NCBI GenBank assembly: GCA_039923495.1
Contig: JBDTCO010000276.1
Location: forward strand, 1 to 16,314
Direction of reading: 5' to 3'
From: JBDTCO01 sp039923495
Lineage (GTDB): Bacteria; Myxococcota_A; Polyangia; Palsa-1104
DNA length: 16,314 bases
This document shows, in pieces, positions 13,430 to 16,314 of this stretch. The first letter of the stretch is position 1. Every line of letters starts with the position of its first letter. Below the pieces are notes generated by a model. That model had not been told where the DNA came from. It did no database searches and saw only the letters and a list, made by a program, of their open reading frames with translations. Made by a program: the position numbers and the translations under genes.

Positions 13430-14163
13430 GTCTCGCGCACGACGGTGACGACCATCTCGACGAGCCGCGTGTACAGCCACTCGCCTTCGTCGATGGTGGC
13501 GCCCGCGGGGTTGCCGAAGTACGCGCGCGTCGCGCCCGCTTCCTCGAAGCGCGTGGCGCCGGCCTTCATCGCCTTCGCGAGGTTGATGTCGAGCGCCGGC
13601 AGCGCCGCGCGCTCGGCATCGCGCACGAGGTGACGCGCGCCCGGCGACGCGAGCAGGAGCGAGGTCTCGTAGCTGCCGGCGTGGCACGCGGCGCGCTTGT
13701 ACTCGTCGGAGAGCGTGCGAGCCCAGCGTGGCTCCAGCTGATCGGGGAACGCGACCTTGAGATACGTCGCGACCTCGATCTCGTTGCGCGCCGCGCGCAG
13801 CACGTCGACGTGCGCGGGATCGAGGTGGCTGTTCACGAAGCAGAGCTTCGAGAAGCCCATGCGCACGAGCCCGATGCCCACGTCGCGGAGGAGCGCCTGC
13901 GCCGTGGCGGGCGGGATCGACAGCGTGCCCGCGAAGCTCGACGCATAGCCCGCCGCGGTGAACGGTATCGGCGCCGCGATCGCCGCGTTGCCGAGCGCCT
14001 CGGCGGCGCGCTGCGCGAGCTCCATCGAGAGCAGCGTGTCGGTCTCGAGCGGCAGGTGCGGCCCGTGCGCCTCGATCGCCCCGATGGGCACGAGCAGCAC
14101 GGGGTTCCTCTCGAGGAGTTGCTCGACCTCGGGGTAGGTGAGCTCCGGCAGGTAGGTGATCAC
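13420..14163 (-). CDS. Creatininase-family amidohydrolase
   Basis: This 247-residue protein has the creatininase fold signature IGAIEAHGPHLPLETD (27-42), giving metal ligands Glu31, His33 and Asp42, plus His113 in NSHLDPAH and HAGSYETS (161-168, with Glu166). Members are metal-dependent hydrolases of cyclic or linear amides (creatinine amidohydrolase, FAPy deformylase, the mycofactocin peptidase MftE). The usual NGHGGN motif is replaced by NSHLDPAH, keeping the histidine but not the glycines, which points to a divergent subgroup. Start is GTG at 14163, overlapping the ligase stop by 4 nt (GTGA); its end overlaps the PLP-enzyme start by 10 nt. Its substrate is probably an intermediate of the same operon. 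No mycofactocin genes are seen. Confidence 0.85.
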   Translation of the reverse strand: MITYLPELTYPEVEQLLERNPVLLVPIGAIEAHGPHLPLETDTLLSMELAQRAAEALGNAAIAAPIPFTAAGYASSFAGTLSIPPATAQALLRDVGIGLVRMGFSKLCFVNSHLDPAHVDVLRAARNEIEVATYLKVAFPDQLEPRWARTLSDEYKRAACHAGSYETSLLLASPGARHLVRDAERAALPALDINLAKAMKAGATRFEEAGATRAYFGNPAGATIDEGEWLYTRLVEMVVTVVRETWP

Positions 14164-15743
14164 TTGCCGAGCTCCCTGCGCAGGATCTTGCCGCGATCGG
14201 AGCGCGGCAACGCGGCGACGTACTCCACCTTGCGCGGCGCCTTGTAGGCGACGAGCTCGTGCTTGCAGTGCGCGAGGATCGATTCGGTGAGCGCAGCCTC
14301 CTCGCCCGCTTCGAGATCCTTCGCGACGACGTACGCCATCGTCTTGATGAGCCGCTCCTCGTCCTCGTAGCCCATGACCGCGACCTCGAGCACGCGTGGG
14401 TGACGCATGAGCGTGCTCTCCACCTCGACGGGCGAGACGAAGATGCCGCCGACCTTCAGCAGATCGTCGGCGCGGCCGGCGTAGTAGAGGTAGCCGTCCT
14501 CGTCGCTGCGGAAGAGATCACCGGAGACGACCCAGTCGTCGTGGAAGGTCTGCTTCGACTTCTCGTGCGCCTGGAAGTAACAGAGCGCCGCGGAGTCACC
14601 CTTGACCCACAGGTTGCCGATCTCGCCGGGCGCAGCCTCCTTTCCATCGGGGCGGATGATCTTCGCCTCGTAGCCGGGCACGACCCTGCCGAGCGAGCCC
14701 GGTCGCACGTCGCCTGGGAAGTTCGTGACGTAGATATGGAAGAGCTCTGCGGAGCCGATGCCATCGAGGATCTCGCCTCCGTATTTCGTCGTGTAGCGGT
14801 GGTAGAGCTCCTCGGGCAGCGCCTCACCCGCGGAGATCGTGGCGCGCACCGTCTTCATCGCCGCGTCGTCGCCTTCGTGCGCGCACATCTTGTTGATCAT
14901 CGTCGGCACGCTCGTGAGGATCGTGACGCCGTGCTGCTTCGATAGCGCCTCGATGCGCTCCGGCGTCGCGCGACCGCGGAACAGCACGACCTTGCCACCG
15001 ACGGCGCACGGGAACATGAGGTTCGAGCCCGTCGCGTACCCGAAGAAGAGCTTGGGCGCGCCGAGCGTGACGTCGCGCTCGGTGATGCCGAGCACGCGCT
15101 TGGCGTAACACTCCGTGTTGAACGCGAAGTCGTGCTGCAGGTGCACCGCGGCCTTCGGCTTGCCCGTCGACCCCGACGTGAACAGCCAGATCGCGAAGTC
15201 GTCCCTGTGCGTGTCGCGGTTGGAGAACTCGGAAGAGGCCGTCTTCACCGTGTCCCACGACACGGCCTTCTTCGAGGTGCCGACGTCTCCCACGATGATG
15301 GCGCGCTCGAGGTGGCGGGCCTCGTCGAGCTCGCGTCCGGCCTTGCGCGCGACGTCGGCGTCACACACGAAGACCCGTGCCCGCGTGTACTCGAGGTACT
15401 GCGCGTAGTCGGGGCCGGGCAGCTCGGGGTTGACCATCGCCACGACGGCGCCGGCCTTGAGCACGCCGAAGAACGTCGCGGCGAACTCGATGCTGTCGTA
15501 CAGCCCGATGAGCACACGCTCCTCCTGTCGCACGTTCGCAGCGACGAGCGCACTGGCCACGCGGTTGGCGAGCCGCTGCAGCTCCGAGTACGTGACCTGG
15601 CCGTCATCGTCGATGATCGCGACGCGCTCGCCGAAGCCTTCGGCGATCCGTCGATCGAGGAAGTACTCGGCGAGGTTGAAGCGCTCGGGGAAGTCGATGG
15701 CAGCACGGAGGGCGTCGTCCATGCTCGGGGTCATCGGGTTCAT
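14160..15743 (-). CDS. Benzoate-CoA-ligase-family acyl-CoA synthetase
   Basis: This 527-residue AMP-forming ligase should activate a carboxylate with ATP and CoA by way of an acyl-adenylate. The ATP loop FTSGSTGKPK (188-197), APKLFFGYATG (229-239), DGIGSAELFHIY (327-338), VSGDLFRSDEDGYLYYAGRA (406-425), the hinge LLKVGG (428-433) and the C-terminal catalytic Lys519 in RSDRGKILRREL are all present. The spacing around KLFFGY and the GSAELFHI(Y/F) motif are typical of the benzoate/aminobenzoate-CoA ligase branch rather than acetyl- or fatty-acyl-CoA synthetases, and the length (about 520-530) fits. Start is the ATG at 15743, with AGGA just upstream; the open frame reaches 15845 but overlaps the previous gene. 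It is 5 nt behind the OYE gene and overlaps the creatininase start. The exact acid is unknown. Confidence 0.9.
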   Translation of the reverse strand: MNPMTPSMDDALRAAIDFPERFNLAEYFLDRRIAEGFGERVAIIDDDGQVTYSELQRLANRVASALVAANVRQEERVLIGLYDSIEFAATFFGVLKAGAVVAMVNPELPGPDYAQYLEYTRARVFVCDADVARKAGRELDEARHLERAIIVGDVGTSKKAVSWDTVKTASSEFSNRDTHRDDFAIWLFTSGSTGKPKAAVHLQHDFAFNTECYAKRVLGITERDVTLGAPKLFFGYATGSNLMFPCAVGGKVVLFRGRATPERIEALSKQHGVTILTSVPTMINKMCAHEGDDAAMKTVRATISAGEALPEELYHRYTTKYGGEILDGIGSAELFHIYVTNFPGDVRPGSLGRVVPGYEAKIIRPDGKEAAPGEIGNLWVKGDSAALCYFQAHEKSKQTFHDDWVVSGDLFRSDEDGYLYYAGRADDLLKVGGIFVSPVEVESTLMRHPRVLEVAVMGYEDEERLIKTMAYVVAKDLEAGEEAALTESILAHCKHELVAYKAPRKVEYVAALPRSDRGKILRRELGK

Positions 15744-15748
15744 GGGTC

Positions 15749-16314
15749 CTAACGATGCCACAGAGGCGGCACGAGGCGGCGGTGTCCCGTGGGATCGAGC
15801 GGCGCGCCGGCTTCCTCGACCTCGAGCCGGTCCCACAGCTTGCACGTCACGGCCTTGTGCCGCTGGTCGAGCGCCTCGCAGTAGTTCGTGTAGTTGCAGC
15901 GCCGGATCTCGTCACCCCGACCCGCGCGCAGCTTCTCGAACCAGTCGGGATCGGCGAGGCTCTGGCGCGCGGAGCCGATGAAGTCCGCGTCGCCGCGGAG
16001 GAGGATCGACTCGCACAGCTCGAACGTGGACAGCCCGCCGGCCGCGACGACCGGCGTCGACAGCCCCGCGTCCACCAGCGCGCGCTTGATCCGTGCCGTC
16101 GCTGCGAGGTTGCGTCCGAGCGGACCGAGGGCATCGGAGACGTACGTCGGCATGCACTCGTAGCCGCTCTGCCCCGTGTACGGATACGCGGCCTCGCCGA
16201 CCTTCGGCTGCGCGGCGTCCTCGAACTTCCCGCCGCGCGACAGCGACAGGAAGTCCGCCCCGTCGCGCGCGAGCGCAAGGCCGATCGAGATGGCATCGTC
16301 CACCGTGTTGCCAC
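15749..16314 (-). CDS. Old Yellow Enzyme-type NADH:flavin oxidoreductase, C-terminal part (cut by window end)
   Basis: The frame is open through the right edge of the window, so only the last 188 or so residues are present. They hold the second half of an FMN-binding TIM barrel: LSLSRGGKFED, PVVAAGGLSTFELCESIL (FMN-phosphate glycines) and RGDADFIGSARQSLADPDW. Then comes a three-cysteine segment, C-x5-C-x11-C (codons between 15898 and 15842). The 2,4-dienoyl-CoA reductase branch has C-x2-C-x3-C-x11-C for a [4Fe-4S] cluster; here the last spacing is kept but the first pair is altered. The protein ends soon after, so the FAD/NADPH domain of dienoyl-CoA reductase is absent. It is the first visible gene of the minus-strand operon; its stop lies 5 nt before the CoA ligase start. 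Confidence 0.85.
   Translation of the reverse strand, partial: GNTVDDAISIGLALARDGADFLSLSRGGKFEDAAQPKVGEAAYPYTGQSGYECMPTYVSDALGPLGRNLAATARIKRALVDAGLSTPVVAAGGLSTFELCESILLRGDADFIGSARQSLADPDWFEKLRAGRGDEIRRCNYTNYCEALDQRHKAVTCKLWDRLEVEEAGAPLDPTGHRRLVPPLWHR

Noticed and set aside
11525..13633. 702-residue plus-strand open frame
   Set aside because: It overlaps the MBL gene in another frame and runs antisense to the PLP-enzyme gene; composition is Arg/Ala/Glu noise.
13430..13687. N-terminal extension of the PLP-enzyme frame
   Set aside because: It lies over the creatininase coding region and has no similarity to the family; the GTG at 13429 starts the conserved part.

Overview
This is a GC-rich chromosomal segment that looks like a deltaproteobacterial-type genome, most probably Myxococcota (Polyangia-like). 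This is inferred from gene content: a Hanks-type kinase with the GGMAE glycine loop fused to a DUF4388/PATAN-type domain, a LolC/E-type permease, a solitary PhaR-type regulator and a HEAT-like protein of a type I associate with this group. Coding is dense on both strands and no gap exceeds 300 bases; the longest non-coding stretch is 329-491, which is filled by two hairpins. I see no rRNA, tRNA, CRISPR array, transposase, integrase or phage gene, and base composition is even throughout.

Layout. (1) 41-758: two small envelope proteins, a GlsB/YeaQ-type membrane protein (+) and a YtxH-like protein (-), facing each other across two strong hairpins. (2) 492-3007, minus: a crotonase-family gene touches a LolC/E-type permease with an extra transmembrane hairpin, followed by the ytxH-like gene and a rho-independent terminator. 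(3) 3075-4611: an exported probable outer-membrane barrel (+), convergent with a PhaR-type regulator (-). (4) 4693-5657: a HEAT-like protein (+), convergent with tatA (-); their stop codons share one CTAG. (5) 5735-8676, plus: an MltD-like lytic transglycosylase with LysM repeats, coupled by GTGA overlap to an RluA-family pseudouridine synthase. (6) 8663-11538, minus: an orphan HicB-like/RHH protein with a long Gly/Asn/Arg-rich tail, then a Ser/Thr kinase. (7) 11601-12482, plus: a metallo-beta-lactamase-fold hydrolase, divergent from the HicB-like gene. (8) 12509-16314, minus: a compact four-gene operon of an Old Yellow Enzyme-type oxidoreductase (cut by the window edge), a benzoate-CoA-ligase-family enzyme, a creatininase-family amidohydrolase and a PLP enzyme of the ACC deaminase/D-cysteine desulfhydrase fold.

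How they fit together. Regions 1-5 are mostly housekeeping cell-envelope functions: lipoprotein export, Tat export, peptidoglycan turnover and an outer-membrane protein. Region 8 looks like a dedicated small-molecule pathway (CoA activation, flavin-dependent reduction, amide hydrolysis, PLP chemistry) whose substrate cannot be read from sequence. The most unusual items are that operon, the HicB-like protein with an RGG-type tail, the six-helix LolC-like permease and a recurring promoter layout with the -10 box only 6 nt before the start codon, suggesting leaderless mRNAs. I found no convincing defence system or mobile element.
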